From assembly GCA_027257055.1 (NCBI GenBank), contig JAPVLO010000122.1, forward strand, positions 1,736,001 to 1,800,000: a stretch of 64,000 nucleotides of DNA, given 5' to 3'. Positions 33,560 to 44,660 of this stretch are shown here, piece by piece. Position numbers and translations under genes: made by a program. Position 1 is the first letter of the stretch. Each line of letters begins with the position of its first letter. The notes below the pieces were generated by a model that was not told the DNA's origin, made no database searches, and saw only the letters and a program-made list of their open reading frames with translations. This DNA is from Cephalopachus bancanus (Eukaryota > Chordata > Mammalia > Primates > Tarsiidae).

Positions 33560-33790
33560 TGAATGCTCAACATATACTGGGCTCCATGTAGAGTATTTAC
33601 ATCCATTACCTACTTTCATCCTAACAATAGACTCTGCGAGATAGGTTCTATTGTTATCTTCATTTTACAAATGAGAAAACTGAGGCTTAGTGGAATTAAG
33701 AAGTTTGTCCAAGGTCATACAAATAAAGAAACCAGAACTGGAACCCAGGTCTGCTTGAGGGCAAAGTCCATGCTTTCAGCTGCTCTGCAT
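33560..33790 (-). repeat. MIR SINE
   Basis: ATTACCTACTTTCATCCTAAC, CATTTTACAAATGAGAAAACTGAGGC, GTCCAAGGTCATAC and GGAACCCAGGTCTGC are the reverse complement of MIR. Confidence 0.9.
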
Positions 33791-34245
33791 ATGCCTTTTA
33801 TTTATTTCAGTTTCCACAAGTATGCCTCTTGATTTCTGGTTGGAATGATATGAAGCTTTTGATTACAGACGGGAGCTGAAGGGAAGTGTGCTCTTTGGCT
33901 TCGCACCCTTTCTTCTTGACCATCTTTCCTCTGCATGGACTTAGTATAACACAAACAGACTTGGATAAAGACACACCTCATGATAGCAGGAGTAACCTAG
34001 GCTAGAGAGCAGGCAGAAACATCAGAGGAAAGGTAACTCCAAGTCTGAGGTCCATAGCACCAAGACATATCAAGCAAAACTTTAGCAAAAATGAATTGAG
34101 AATCTGTCAGCTTTATAAGAAAAACTACAAAGAATCTTAAGTCCCTTCTTATCTAAATAAACTCAAACAAAGTTGCTGTGATATATATTGCTTTTATTCT
34201 TTTTGCTAAACAGTTATAGACTTATTAAACTTAAGAAATATAAAT
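33791..34245. other. flank, nothing recognised
   Basis: No feature seen. Confidence 0.45.
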
Positions 34246-34535
34246 GTAGCCGGGCTCTGTGGCTCAGCCTGTAATCCCGCACCTTTGGGAGGCTGAGGTG
34301 AGTGGATTGCCTGAGACTGCGGGTTTGAGACCCGCCCGGGCAACTTGGCGAGACCTCATCTCTACGATAATTCAAAAAATCAGCCGGATGTGGTAGCGTG
34401 TGCCTGTAGTTCCAGCTACTTGGAAGGCGGAGGTGGAAGGATCGCTGGAGCCCAGCAGGCGAGGCTGCAGTGGCCGGGAGCGGCCACTGCACTCCAGTCT
34501 GGGTGATAGAGTGAGACTCCAACTCAAAAAAAAAA
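34246..34535 (+). repeat. Alu, young type
   Basis: CpG-rich dimer with CCCGCACCTTTGGG and GTGGCCGGGAGCGGCCAC. Its tail has expanded into the TA repeat that follows. Confidence 0.95.
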
Positions 34536-34581
34536 TATATATATATATATATCTATCTATATATATAATATATATATATAA
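34536..34581. repeat. (TA)n / TCTA microsatellite from Alu tail
   Basis: TA repeats with three CTAT interruptions, directly continuing the Alu A-tail. Confidence 0.95.
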
Positions 34582-34656
34582 ATGTGAGTTTAGGTTTTGT
34601 ACCATTTTCCTGATTTGGAGTATCAATTTAACATTATCAAAACAATCTTAATTTTC

Positions 34657-35129
34657 TTTCTTTCTTTTTTTTTTTTAGTGAGAAAACCAGATTTATTAAG
34701 AGGACAGAGACACTCCCACAGTGGAAGGGAACCCGAAGGGGTTGCCCATCTGGGGCTGAAAAACTGGTGCTTATATAGCCCTAAGTCCAAGACGATTGGC
34801 CAGTACTAACTGTGAGCTGTAGCTGTTCTGATTGGTCAGTATTAAGGACCAATTGACAGGAGGTAGGAGCCTAATTGTGAGCTGTTTGGTTGCTTTTCGA
34901 TCCCAGCAGTGAGTACTTAAGCTCTAGCTTATATTGCTGAGCCTAAGAGGCCTGCAGGAGTTCGCTACATTGTTACTGGAGGATCTGCCCGTCTGTCTGC
35001 CTAGCCTTTCTCTAGCTATCTCCTGTCTCATTCTCACCTGTGGAGTAGTAACCCTAACTGCTGTTAGGGAGTAAGGACGATGACCGGTCTGCTACTTCCT
35101 GCTGATTATGGGCGTCGTATGGAGTAAAT
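34657..35129 (-). mobile_element. LTR-derived retroposon, copy 3 (U3-R with A-tail)
   Basis: The longest of three related inserts, about 455 bp plus tail. In minus orientation it shows CCAAT boxes (complements at 34795-34799 and 34831-34835), a repeated TGTGAGCTGT block (complement-side copies near 34810 and 34875), a TATATAA box (complement at 34771-34777), GGCAACCCC, CCACTGTGGGAG and AATAAA (complement at 34692-34697), then a poly-A tail about 15 bases on. That is the U3-R-polyA end of a gammaretrovirus-like endogenous RNA. The flanks AATCTTAATTTTC (34644-34656) and AATCTTGATTTTC (35130-35142) differ at one base and mark L1-type insertion. No viral coding part. Confidence 0.78.
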
Positions 35130-35137
35130 AATCTTGA

Positions 35138-35274
35138 TTTTCAAGTATTATGGCCTCACACTGATGGCTATTACATTTTATAAATACTTTTTATTGCATT
35201 GATAATTCAGTGCATTTTCAGTGCTGTGATTTTGAATGACTCTTCCAGAGTTCTGAGGTAGCTTGCACCTGCTG
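35138..35274 (+). repeat. direct duplication, unit A
   Basis: TTTCAAGTATTATGGCC...ATAATTCAGTGCATTTTCAGTG...GCTTGCACCTGCT is repeated at 36466-36601 with roughly 80-85% identity by eye. It starts at the far side of the LTR retroposon's target duplication. Confidence 0.85.
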
Positions 35275-35289
35275 TAGTTACAGCTTTTT

Positions 35290-35585
35290 GTTTTGTTTAG
35301 TTTTTTTGAATCAGAGTCTCACTTCGTGGCCCATGCTGGAGGGCAGTGACACGCTCACGGCCACTGCAGCCTTGACCTGCTGGGCTCAGGCAATCCTTCT
35401 GCCTTAGCCTTCCAAGAAGTTGGAACTACAGGCGTTCACACCACTCCTGGCTAATTTTTTGGATTTATTGTAGAGACAAGATCTTGCCAAGTTGCCCAGG
35501 CTGGTCTTAAACCCTGGGCTAGGCAATCCTCTTGCCTCTGTCTCCCTACGTGTTGGGGTTATAGGTGTGAGCCACCACGCTCAGC
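35290..35585 (-). repeat. Alu
   Basis: Full reverse dimer of intermediate age. Exact 15-bp duplication TAGTTACAGCTTTTT at 35275-35289 and 35586-35600. Confidence 0.96.
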
Positions 35586-35600
35586 TAGTTACAGCTTTTT

Positions 35601-36465
35601 ATAGCCCCATCTAATGTTGGGTTTGAAGGCTATGCTAATATTTATTGTTACACCAGAATGGGCTATATAGTCCATGTAAGAAGATATGGAATAGTAATAT
35701 ACAATAGTATAGAGAAATTGACAATGCTACTATAATGACAAGAACAGTGGGAGTGGTATGACCGATCTATCCATTTCCTTAATAACCTTCACAGCTGTAA
35801 TGAGTCATCCCTGTCTCTTACTCTAAATTACAGAAAACACCTTTATTCTCAAAGTGAATATACATGACGATTTTTTTTCTCTTTCTCATTCTCATTTCAA
35901 CGACCTAATTTTTCATAATCTAGCAGTTAAGAGAATCAGACAGACGTGAGTTAGAATCTTAGCTAAGAGGGAAAAAAATGTTAAGGAAGGTGTGGATTCC
36001 CCTACTTCCCCCAATTTGTCCTCTACACATCATTCAGAGACTTTGAAACACAGGTAGACTTTTTATTGCTGTGAGTCTGACTTTTAAACAGCTAGCTCCT
36101 TCCATTCCTTTTATGAAAAAAGGAAGAAGAAAAGGAGAAGAGGAAGTCATTTTTTGTCTGAAAATCCAGCAGACAATATTGGTTCTATATAACAATTTCA
36201 TTAGTCACAAATAAGGAACATGTAAAGGAATCACTAAAGAGCGGGAGAACACATCTGCCCAGTGTCTCATTAGGTACTGTTTGTCATAGAAATTCAGACA
36301 CTGAGCATTTGTTTTTGTCCATATTGATATCTTTCTGAGTATCAATACTTGAAATCACAGACTAGTGACAAGGGAGGCTGCAATATAAGGAGATCAATGG
36401 TTTTCTACTATGATTCCCGAGGAGGGACTGTCAGTACTGAGAAGATTGTAACATGTTTTAACTAC
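35601..36465. other. flank between duplication units
   Basis: Mostly unrecognised. A weak MIR-like piece (TAATCTAGCAGTTAAGAGAATCAGACAGACGTGAGTTAGAATC) lies near 35918-35965. Confidence 0.4.
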
Positions 36466-36601
36466 TTCAAGTATTATGGCCTTTTACACTGATAACTATT
36501 AAATTTTATATATACTTTTTATTGCACTGGATAATTCAGTGCATTTTCAGTACTGTAATATTTATGACTCCAGAGTTTGGAAGTTGCTTGCACCTGCTCT
36601 G
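36466..36601 (+). repeat. direct duplication, unit B
   Basis: Second copy of the 35138-35274 unit, about 1.33 kb away in the same orientation. The sequences beyond both ends do not match. Confidence 0.85.
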
Positions 36602-37413
36602 TTTGAGGCTTTGTACCGAAGAAACAAAGCTTCACAGGAGCATATGAGTTTTCTCTACGCTGGCTTACAAATGAGTGATTATTATTTATACAATGATCTG
36701 AGGGTAAATTTTCAGTCATGTAAATTCTGCAAGTGATCACTTGACATATTAGAAGGACTATGTGGACATAAAAACAATGGTAAGAGGAGCATTTTTGACT
36801 TCAGCATAAGGTGCAAAGTTGGAGAAGACTCTCATGAGAAGTAAAACTAAGGGCCTAATGAAATTATCAAAAAGTTCAGCGGCTTTCAAATATAATTAAC
36901 TCTGATAATGACAGCTGAGGAGTTAAATTTAGAACAAATTCAATCTGTAAGAACGCTTGAACATAAGAAAGTTTCTGTTAGGATTATGAACAAAATCAAC
37001 AAAGGTTTGCCATTTCTGATCTTTCAATAGAAGCTGGAAGAATTAGTGTCTCATTGAGGGAAATAATAGCTGAAACAAAATATGGTGTTTCTTTAATGAC
37101 CTTGAAACAAAACTTCAAAGTTAGTCTTGTAAAACTCTAACATTACCAAAACCCCAAAATTGTCATACTCACAAGTGAAAACAGTATTGACTTGTTTCTT
37201 GACTTCAACTGATATGAATCAATTCATGTACTTAGTCAATGAGGTGTAAATATAGACTCTAAAGCATCTGAGAAATCCAAAGTAAGAAACAAATTTAGCA
37301 CTTGAACTCAAGTGCTCTGATGTTTTTCTCCAAAGCTGTCCTTTCACCATGTTAGCATCATCAGGGTTCTAGTTCCTTGTCTCAGTCCATATTGTGCTAC
37401 TTAAAGAAATATG
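36602..37413. other. flank, unrecognised
   Basis: About 800 bp, AT-rich, without Alu, LINE or MIR signals that I can name. No credible open frame. Confidence 0.45.
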
Positions 37414-37710
37414 GGCCAGGCTCGGTGGCTCAGCCTGTAATCCCGCACCTTTGGGAGGCTGAGGTGAGTGGATTGCCTGAGCCTGCGGGTTCGAGACCCA
37501 CCTGGGCAACTTGGCAAGACCTCATCTCTACATTAAATCAAAAATTAGTTGGGCGTGGTAGTGCGCGCCTGTAGTTCCAGCTACTTGGAAGGCTGAGGTG
37601 GAAGGATCACTGGAGCCCAGCAGGTTGAGGCTGCGGTGGCTGGGAGTGGTCACTGCACTCCAGTCTGGGCGACAGAGTGAGACTCCAACTCAAAAAAAAA
37701 AAAAAAAAAG
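37414..37710 (+). repeat. Alu, young type
   Basis: Full dimer with CCCGCACCTTTGGG and CCAACTC(A)n. Confidence 0.95.
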
Positions 37711-37905
37711 AAACTTCAGATAATCCTAAATTGAGAGACATTCTACAACATTATTGGCCTGTAGTCTTAAAAAATGTCAAGGTCATAGAAATCAGGCAAC
37801 AATTGAAGAACTGTTTCAAGCTGAAGGAGGCAGGAGATTTGTGACAACTGGGTACAACACATAAACTTGAGATGGATTCTTTTGCTATAAAGAATATCAT
37901 TAGGG

Positions 37906-38001
37906 CCAGGTGCGGTGGTGGGAGGATTGCTTGAGCCCAGGAGTTAGAGATCAGCCTGGGCAACATAAAGAAACTTCATCTTTAAAAAAAAAAAAAAAAA
38001 A
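37906..38001 (+). repeat. older Alu, left arm (split copy)
   Basis: Left arm with a deletion (GCGGTGGTGGGAGGATTGC), ending in a long A run into which the next Alu is inserted. Confidence 0.8.
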
Positions 38002-38290
38002 GTTCAGGTTCGGTGGCTCAGCCTGTAATCCCAGCACTTTGGGAGGCCAAGGCGAGAGGATTGCCTGAGCCTGTGGGTTCGAGGCCAGCCCGGGTAACTT
38101 GGCAAGACTTCATCTCTACAATAAATCAAAAAATTAGTCGGATGCTGTAGGGCGCGCCTGTAGTTCTGGCTTCTTGGAAGGCTGAGGCGGAAGGATCGCC
38201 GGGGTCCTGCAGGTTGATGCTGGGGTGGCCATGAGTGTGCCACTGCACTCCAGCCTGGGTGGCGGAGTGAGACGCCAACTAAAAAAAATA
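38002..38290 (+). repeat. Alu inserted in the linker of an older Alu
   Basis: Full dimer. The older copy's right arm resumes at 38291. Confidence 0.9.
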
Positions 38291-38452
38291 AATTAGATGG
38301 GTGTGATGTTGCACACATGTAGTCCCAGCTACTTAAGAGACTGAAGCAGGAAGGTTGCATGAGCCCAGAAGTCTGAGGCTGTAGTGAGCCATGATCATCC
38401 CCTTGAAGTTCAGCCTGGTGACAGAGTGAGATCCTGACTCAAAAAAAAGAAA
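38291..38452 (+). repeat. older Alu, right arm (split copy)
   Basis: Begins AAATTAGATGGGTGTGATG and ends with GACTC(A)n. Together with 37906-38001 it makes one dimer. Confidence 0.8.
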
Positions 38453-38625
38453 AAGAAAAAAAGAATATTAGGACAATTGAAAAAACTTGAATAGGGTTTC
38501 AGGACAAAGAGTTTATGGGAGCTCTTTGCATACATCTTGAAACTTTTCTGTATGTTTGAGATTGTTTCAAATAAGTTGCTTCAAAATAAGAAGTTTAAAG
38601 TTTTGATTTTCCATCTTAAAAATCA

Positions 38626-38906
<281 letters not shown>

Positions 38907-38974
38907 ATTGTTTAAAACTTTAAAAAATGAAAAGATAAAAATAAATAAAGTAAAACTGCTAAAAAAAATTTAAA

Positions 38975-39125
38975 AACTTAGCCAGGTGTGATAGTGTGCA
39001 CCTGTAGTCCTAGTTATTCAGTAGGATCACTTGAGCCCAGAAGTTGGAGGCTGCAGTGAGCTAGGATTGTGCCACTATACTTCAGCTTGAGCAAAAAAGC
39101 GAGACCTTGTCTCTTAAAAAAAAAG
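38975..39125 (+). repeat. Alu, old right-arm fragment
   Basis: TTAGCCAGGTGTGATAGTGTGCACC...ACCTTGTCTCTTAAAA. Confidence 0.85.
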
Positions 39126-39199
39126 AAAATCATGACACATTGGATACACAAAAAAGAATAAGTGTAATATGTATGTAAGGTAATGACATTAAAAAAAAT

Positions 39200-39486
39200 T
39201 TGTGTGTGTGTGTTGGAGTCTCACTCTGTCACCCAGACTGGAGTGCAGTGGCCGCTCCCGGTTACCGCAGCCTCCACCTGCTGGGCTCCGGCGATCCTTC
39301 CACCTCAGCCTTCCAAGTAGCTGGAACTACAGGCGTGCGCTACCACACCCGGCTAATTTTTTGATTTATTGTAGAGTTGAGGTCTCACCAAGTTGCCCAG
39401 GTGGATCTTGAACCCGCGGGCTCAGGCAATTCACTCACCTCAGCCTCCCAAGGCGCGGGATTACAGGCTGAGCCACCGAGCCCGGC
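39200..39486 (-). repeat. Alu, young type, with (TG)n in place of its tail
   Basis: CpG-rich reverse dimer. Its tail is TTTGTGTGTGTGTG instead of poly-T, and it lacks the first bases GAG of the usual start. AAGGCGCGGG subfamily. Confidence 0.93.
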
Positions 39487-39698
39487 TGACATTTTTAAAA
39501 TTTTTAAAAATCTATGAATTCATTGCTCGGTTCAAGAAATAGAATATTTATTAATAATATTAAAGCTCCCAGTGTGTTCCTCTCCACCCCACAGTATCCT
39601 GAATACATTATTTCCTTGCTTTTTAAAAAAAATATTTACCACACATTAACCAATATTCTTTCACATTAAAGAAGTTTAGCCTCCTGGGCCCATGTTAC

Positions 39699-39969
39699 TT
39701 TTTTTTTTGAGTTGGAGTCTCACTCTGTCTCCCAGACTGGACTGCAGTGGCCGCTCCTGGTCACTATAGCCTCGACCTGCTGGGCTCCGACGATCCTTCC
39801 GCCTCAGCCTTCCAAGTAGCTGGAACTACAGGCGCGAGCTACCACGCCTGGCTCATTTTTTGATTTATTGTAGAGATGAGGTCTCACCAAGTTGCCCGGG
39901 TGGGTCTCAAACCCGCGGGCTCAAGCAATCCAAAGCGCTTGATTACAGGCTGAGCCAAAGAGCCCGGGC
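39699..39969 (-). repeat. Alu, young type with deletion
   Basis: Reverse dimer lacking about 20 bp (CAATCCAAAGCGC) near its 5' end. Confidence 0.93.
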
Positions 39970-39995
39970 ATTATACTTTAAAAAAATTATTTTCT

Positions 39996-40294
39996 GCCGG
40001 GCTCGGTGGCTCAGCCTGTAATCCCGCGCCTTTGGGAGGCTGAGGTGAGTGAATTGCCTGAGCCCGCGGGTTCGAGACCCGCCTGGGCAGCGAGACCTCA
40101 TCTCTACAATAAATCAAAAAATCAGCTGGGCGTGGTGGCGCATGCCTGTAATTCCGGCTACTCGGAAGGCTGAGGCGGAAGGATCGCCGGAGCCCAGCAG
40201 GCCGAGGCTGTGGTGGCCGGGAGCGGCCACTGCACTCCAGTCTGGGCGACAGAGTGAGACTCCAACTCAAAAACAAACAAACAAACAAACAAAC
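39996..40294 (+). repeat. Alu, young type (GCGCC / deleted-linker subfamily)
   Basis: Very CpG-rich dimer with GGGCAGCGAGACC and tail (AAAC)n. Duplication AAAAATTATTTTCT on both sides. Confidence 0.96.
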
Positions 40295-40898
40295 AAAAAT
40301 TATTTTCTAAATTATCTGTTTTTTCTTTGCCCATTTTTCTATCTGGTTGGATTTTTTTTCTCTTATTGATTTATAAATGCTCTTTATATACTATGGATAT
40401 TATTTTTTTTCTATTGTATGTATTGCAACTATTTTCTTCTAGTCTGATGCTTTGTTAACTTTGTAACTTTTTTGCAGTGTCGTTCATTGTACAGATATTT
40501 TATATAACTAAAGTATTGGGTCAAGTCTGTCAATAGTTTTATTTATGACCATTGGGGTTCTTACTAGTGAAAGTCTTCCTCATTTAAAGATATCCTTCTA
40601 CATACTTCTTTTTCATACCGTGATCATTTTGTAGGTTTTTATGTTTATATCTTTAATCCATTAGTAATGTATTCTTTGTTTATGCTACGAGGTAGGGACC
40701 TAAACTGACATTTTTTCCAACTGGTAGTAGTCAGAATAATGGTTCCACAGAGATGTCCATGCCCTACACCCTAGACCTGTAGATATGCTACCTTGCATGG
40801 CAGAATGGATTTTCTAGTACTGGTTAAGGTTGTAGAACTGGAAACAAAGAGATTATCCTGGATTGTCTGGGTGAGTCCAATCTAATTGCATCAGTTCT

Positions 40899-41180
40899 TT
40901 TTCTTTTTTTTTTTGAGTCAGAGTCTCACTCTGTCACCCAGGCTGGAGAGCAGTGGCACACTCACAGCTACCCCAACGTTGACTTGCTGGGCGCCAGCAA
41001 TCCTTCCGCCTCAGTCTTTCAAGTAGAAGGAACTGCTTGTGCTACCACATTAATTTTTGATTTATTGTAGAGATGAGGTCTCCCCAAGTTGCCCGGGGGT
41101 CTCGAACCCGCAGGCTTAGGCAATCCACTCACCTCGGCCTCCCAAATGCTGGGATTATAGGCTGAGCCACTAAACTCAGC
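40899..41180 (-). repeat. Alu inside the LTR
   Basis: Reverse dimer with a 10-bp deletion at CTGCTTGTGCTACCACATTAA; intermediate age. Confidence 0.92.
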
Positions 41181-41210
41181 CTGCATCAGTTCTTAAAAGT
41201 GGAGAAACTG

Positions 41211-41518
41211 ACTGGGCTCAGTGGCTCAGCCTGTAATCCCAGCACTTTGGGAGGCAGAGGCGAGCGGATTGCCTGAGCCCGCAGGTTCGAGACCCACCTG
41301 GGCAACTTGGCGAGACCTCGTCTCTACAATAAATAAAAAAAAACCCACAAAAACTAGCCGGGCGTGGTATTGCATGCCTGTAGTTTCAGCTACTTGGCAG
41401 GCTCAGACGAAAGGATCCCCGGAGACCAGCAGGTCGAGGCTGCAGTGGCCAGAAGTGTGCCACTGCACTCCAGTCTGGGTGACAGAGTGAGACTCCGACT
41501 CAAAAAAAAAAAAAAAAA
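41211..41518 (+). repeat. Alu inside the LTR
   Basis: Full dimer. 15-bp duplication AAAGTGGAGAAACTG on both sides (about 41197-41211 and 41518-41532). Confidence 0.95.
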
Positions 41519-42079
41519 AAGTGGAGAAACTGTCCTAGCTGTCTACAGAAAGATTAGAGAAATGCAATGTTATAGGCTTTGGAGGTGGAAGAGGAGGCCA
41601 AAAGCCAAGGAACAAAGACGACGTCTAAAAACTGGAAAAGGCAAGAAAACAGATTTTTACCTAGAATCTAAAGAGGAATGAAACTCTTTTGACACCTTGA
41701 TTTTAGCCCAATGAGACCCATGTCAGATTTCTGTCCTACAGAACAATAAGAAAATAAATGTATATTGTTTAAGTGACCAGGTTTTTGGTAACTTGTTAAT
41801 TAGAAGACTAGTATATCCTTCTAATCAACATCTTGTATTAAATAGCCCATCAGTATTTCCAACTAAATTAAAATGTCTTCTTTACTATATGTATAATTCC
41901 TATACGCATTCTGATTTCTGAACTCTGTCCTGATCCACTCATTAGAATGGATCTCTTTTTATGATCCATAACTATGTTTTAATTACTGTTACTTTATAAT
42001 GTTTTTAAATGTTCTGAATCCTCCCTCTCCATTGAATCCTCATTCTACCTCTTTATTTAGGACTCTGTTTTTCTCATCT

Positions 42080-42730
42080 TTCCTGGCATCTTAACAGCTG
42101 TCTCTGGATTTGTCCTCCTCCAATTCATTTTCTACTCTGTAGCTAGAATGATGTAAAAATGCAAGTATCATCAGATTTCTACCCTTTAAATCCTTCATGG
42201 CCATCTTTCATTTTCAATACAGAGTCCAAATTCCTTGGTATAACACATAAAAGGGGTATGACAAATGACACTACCTATCTCAACGTTGTCATCTCCTGCC
42301 CCTCCCTAATTGATACCATCTGCTCCAGACATGAAAGGATTTGAAGCTTACAGAGTGCATCACACTTTCAACTTTGTGTATCTTTGGATATGTTGCTGCA
42401 TCTGCTTAGAATATCTTCCATTCCTCCTCCAAGCCAATTAGCACTGTACAGTCAAAACTCAGATAAAGCTTTAACTTCCTTCAGCAAACTTTCCACATTC
42501 CTCACTGTTAGTTTGAGCTAGTGCCCTTCCTTTGTATTCCCATAGCAGCACAAATAGACCTTTTCTAGTGCACACATCTACATTTTTTTTGCAATTCTTG
42601 TTTTACTTATCCATCTGCCTCCCTAGATGGTGAACTCCTTAGAGGCAGAAATTGCTTCTTCATTTCAGTATTTGGAATACCTAACAGAGTGCTAGCAACC
42701 TTATGATAATAAGGATATGAGAAGTAATGA
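42080..42730 (+). mobile_element. L2 LINE 3' end
   Basis: TTCATGGCCATCTTTC, GAGTCCAAATTCCTTGG, TCTGCTTAGAATATCTTCC, ATGGTGAACTCCTTAGAGGCAG and ACCTAACAGAGTGCTAGC are in L2 order. The open frame at 42159-42344 is L2. Confidence 0.8.
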
Positions 42731-43159
42731 ACTAAGTGGTAAATCTTATTAAAAACTGAATTAAGTGCTTTTCATAGTTCAATAGCTACTAAGTGTCAGC
42801 TCAAAATTTTGTGTTCTGTGAAACTGTTTTTATCTAAGAAAAATATTGTCCAGCTTGTTCACTCATCTTATTCAAAAGGCTTGGCTACAAGCGACTTTGG
42901 GCTATTTCCAAAGGATGAAAGTTTTTTTCTGTTGAACAAATTCAAAAGAATATGACTCAGGCTCTAAAAGTAAACCCAGCAGAGAAGTTCTAAAATATTT
43001 TGAGTAGGAATGGCATTGTTGGATTATTTTGATAGGAATAACCCTCGTTTAAATGCCCATGGGAAACATCAGATTCAGTGAGGGACTTCACCCTCCCATA
43101 GCCCTAGACACACAAACATCTAGCCTAGCACATCTTATGTCACATGGAAGTAATGTACT
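42731..43159. other. flank, nothing recognised
   Basis: No feature seen. Confidence 0.45.
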
Positions 43160-43372
43160 TAAGTATATCTCCCCATTACCAGTGGTTCCCACTCAGGGGG
43201 ATTATATAGCCCCCCTCCCTTGTAGGAATATTTGAGGAAATTTTTGGTCATCATAATGATGGAGGGAAGTGCCCCTGTTATTTAGTGTCTAGGAGCCACA
43301 GATGCTAAATATCCTACAATGTGTAGAACAGTCCTGTATAACAAAGAATTATTGTGCCTGAAATAGCCACAA
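43160..43372 (+). mobile_element. MER20-type hAT-Charlie MITE
   Basis: CCAGTGGTTCCCACTCAGGGGGATTATATAGCCCCCC, ATTTTTGGTCATCATAATG, GCTAAATATCCTACAATGTG and AACAAAGAATTATTGTGCC are in the expected order for this short non-autonomous element. Confidence 0.75.
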
Positions 43373-43690
43373 TGACTCCATGAGAAAGTTGACCATACTT
43401 ATTATCCATTTCCCATTGGCTAGGAAGAGCCCAGCACTAAAAGTCACTCTGAACAGAAACTGCAAAGGAATGTGGGCACGAACACTTCATTATACTTTGT
43501 AGGTTATGTGGGCCTAAATAATCAATCACTTTGTAATCACTTCTCATAGTAACTTTCATGTTACTCTCTGATGTAATTGATGAAAGATGAATGACAGGAG
43601 AAAGTTGTTAAATACAGGTATTTCTTTTTCTTTTTCTTTTTTTTGGTTGGTCCAGGTAAGGTTAATTATAACAGAACTAACAAAGTTCAC

Positions 43691-43994
43691 CTTTTTTTTT
43701 TTTTTTTTTTTTTGAGTTGGAGTCTCACTCTGTCACCCAGGCTGGAGGGGTAGTGGCATGCTCTCAACCACTGCAGCCTCAACCTACTGGGCTCAGGCAA
43801 TCCTTCTGCCTCAGCCTTTCAAATAACTGGAACTATAAGCACATGCCACCATGCCCGGCTACTTTTTTTATTTGTTGTAGAGATGAGGTCTTGCCAAGTT
43901 GCCCAGGCTGGTCTCGAACCCCTGGGCTCAGGCAATTCTCTCACCTGGGCCTCCCAAAGTGCTGGGATGTTAGGCATGAGCCACCATGCCCAAC
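43691..43994 (-). repeat. Alu
   Basis: Full reverse dimer with a 23-T tail, ending CCATGCCCAAC. Short duplication AAAGTTCAC on both sides. Confidence 0.94.
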
Positions 43995-44238
43995 GTAAAG
44001 TTCACTCTCAATACTTTCTTCTATCAGTCCATCCATCTCCCCCAGGAACTTCCTCAGTTTGGTACCATCTTAGAAAACAGACATCCTGACCTGGAATATG
44101 TACACCTATATACCATTCCTTCAGGGCCCAAGATCTTAATTTTTTTTACTATATAATCCAAGTGTCTTCTAGGTAATATTTCTAGACTATCTGTCTCCAT
44201 TTTTAACATTCTATTTAATACCATTAAAAGTCTATAAG

Positions 44239-44365
44239 TGGCCAGGTACAGTGGTTCATGCCTGTAAGCATAGCACTTTGGGAGGCTGAGGCAGGAGGAT
44301 CAAGAACAACCTGGGCAACATAGCAGGATCCTGTCTTTACAAAACAAAACACAAAAAGAAAATTA
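44239..44365 (+). repeat. older Alu, left arm (split copy)
   Basis: GGCCAGGTACAGTGGTTCATGCC...CCTGTCTTTACAAAACAAAAC; interrupted in its A-rich linker. Confidence 0.88.
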
Positions 44366-44660
44366 GGCCAGGCTCGGTGGCTCAGCCTGTAATCCCAGCA
44401 CTTTGGGAGGCCGAGGTGAGTGGATTGCCTGAGCCTGAGGGTTCGAGACCCGCCTGGGCAACTTGACGAGACCTCATCTCTACAATAAATAAAAAATTAG
44501 CCGGGCGTGGTAGCGTGCGCCTGTAGTTCCAGCTACTGGGAAGGCTGAGGCGGAAGGATCACCGGAGCCTAGCAGGTCGAGGCTGCAGTGGCCGGGAGCG
44601 GCCACTGCACTCCAGTCTGAGTGACAGAGTGAGACTCCAACTCAAAAAAAAAAAAAAAAG
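44366..44660 (+). repeat. Alu, young type, inserted in an older Alu linker
   Basis: CpG-rich dimer (AGCACTTTGGG subfamily). AAGAAAATTAG before and AAGAAAGTTAG after it mark the insertion site. Confidence 0.95.

Larger units (their letters stand above)
37711..38590 (+). mobile_element. L1 3' UTR broken up by Alus
   Basis: GAGAGACATTCTACAACATTATTGGCCTGTAGTC, AAAAATGTCAAGGTCATAG and GAAGAACTGTTTCAAGCTGAAGGAG, then after the Alu cluster TTAGGACAATTGAAAAAACTTGAATAGG and AACTTTTCTGTATGTTTGAGATTGTTTCAAA. This order matches an old L1 3' UTR as I remember it. Confidence 0.65.
40736..41818 (+). mobile_element. LTR element (MaLR-like) with two Alu insertions
   Basis: TCAGAATAATGGTTCCACAGAGATGTCC, GCTACCTTGCATGGCAGAATGG, GATTATCCTGGATTGTCTGG, then after the Alus TTGACACCTTGATTTTAGCCCAATGAGACCC and AATAAATGTATATTGTTTAAG...GACTAGTA. 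Order and ends fit an old solo LTR of the MLT type that landed in L1. Family name tentative. The open frame at 41364-41681 is Alu plus LTR. Confidence 0.65.
40310..42010 (-). mobile_element. L1 ORF2 fragment split by an LTR and Alus
   Basis: The reverse complement of L1 ORF2 is seen at 40310-40735 (TTTAATCCATTAGTAATGTATTC, TACGAGGTAGGGACCTAAACTGACATTTTTTCC) and resumes at about 41820-42010 (TGTTTTAATTACTGTTACTTTATAATG). Degenerate. Confidence 0.75.

Noticed and set aside
34657..35129. Solo LTR formed by recombination
   Set aside because: The poly-A tail after AATAAA and the 13-bp flanking duplication fit RNA-mediated insertion better. The element has no clear TG...CA ends with a 4-6 bp duplication.
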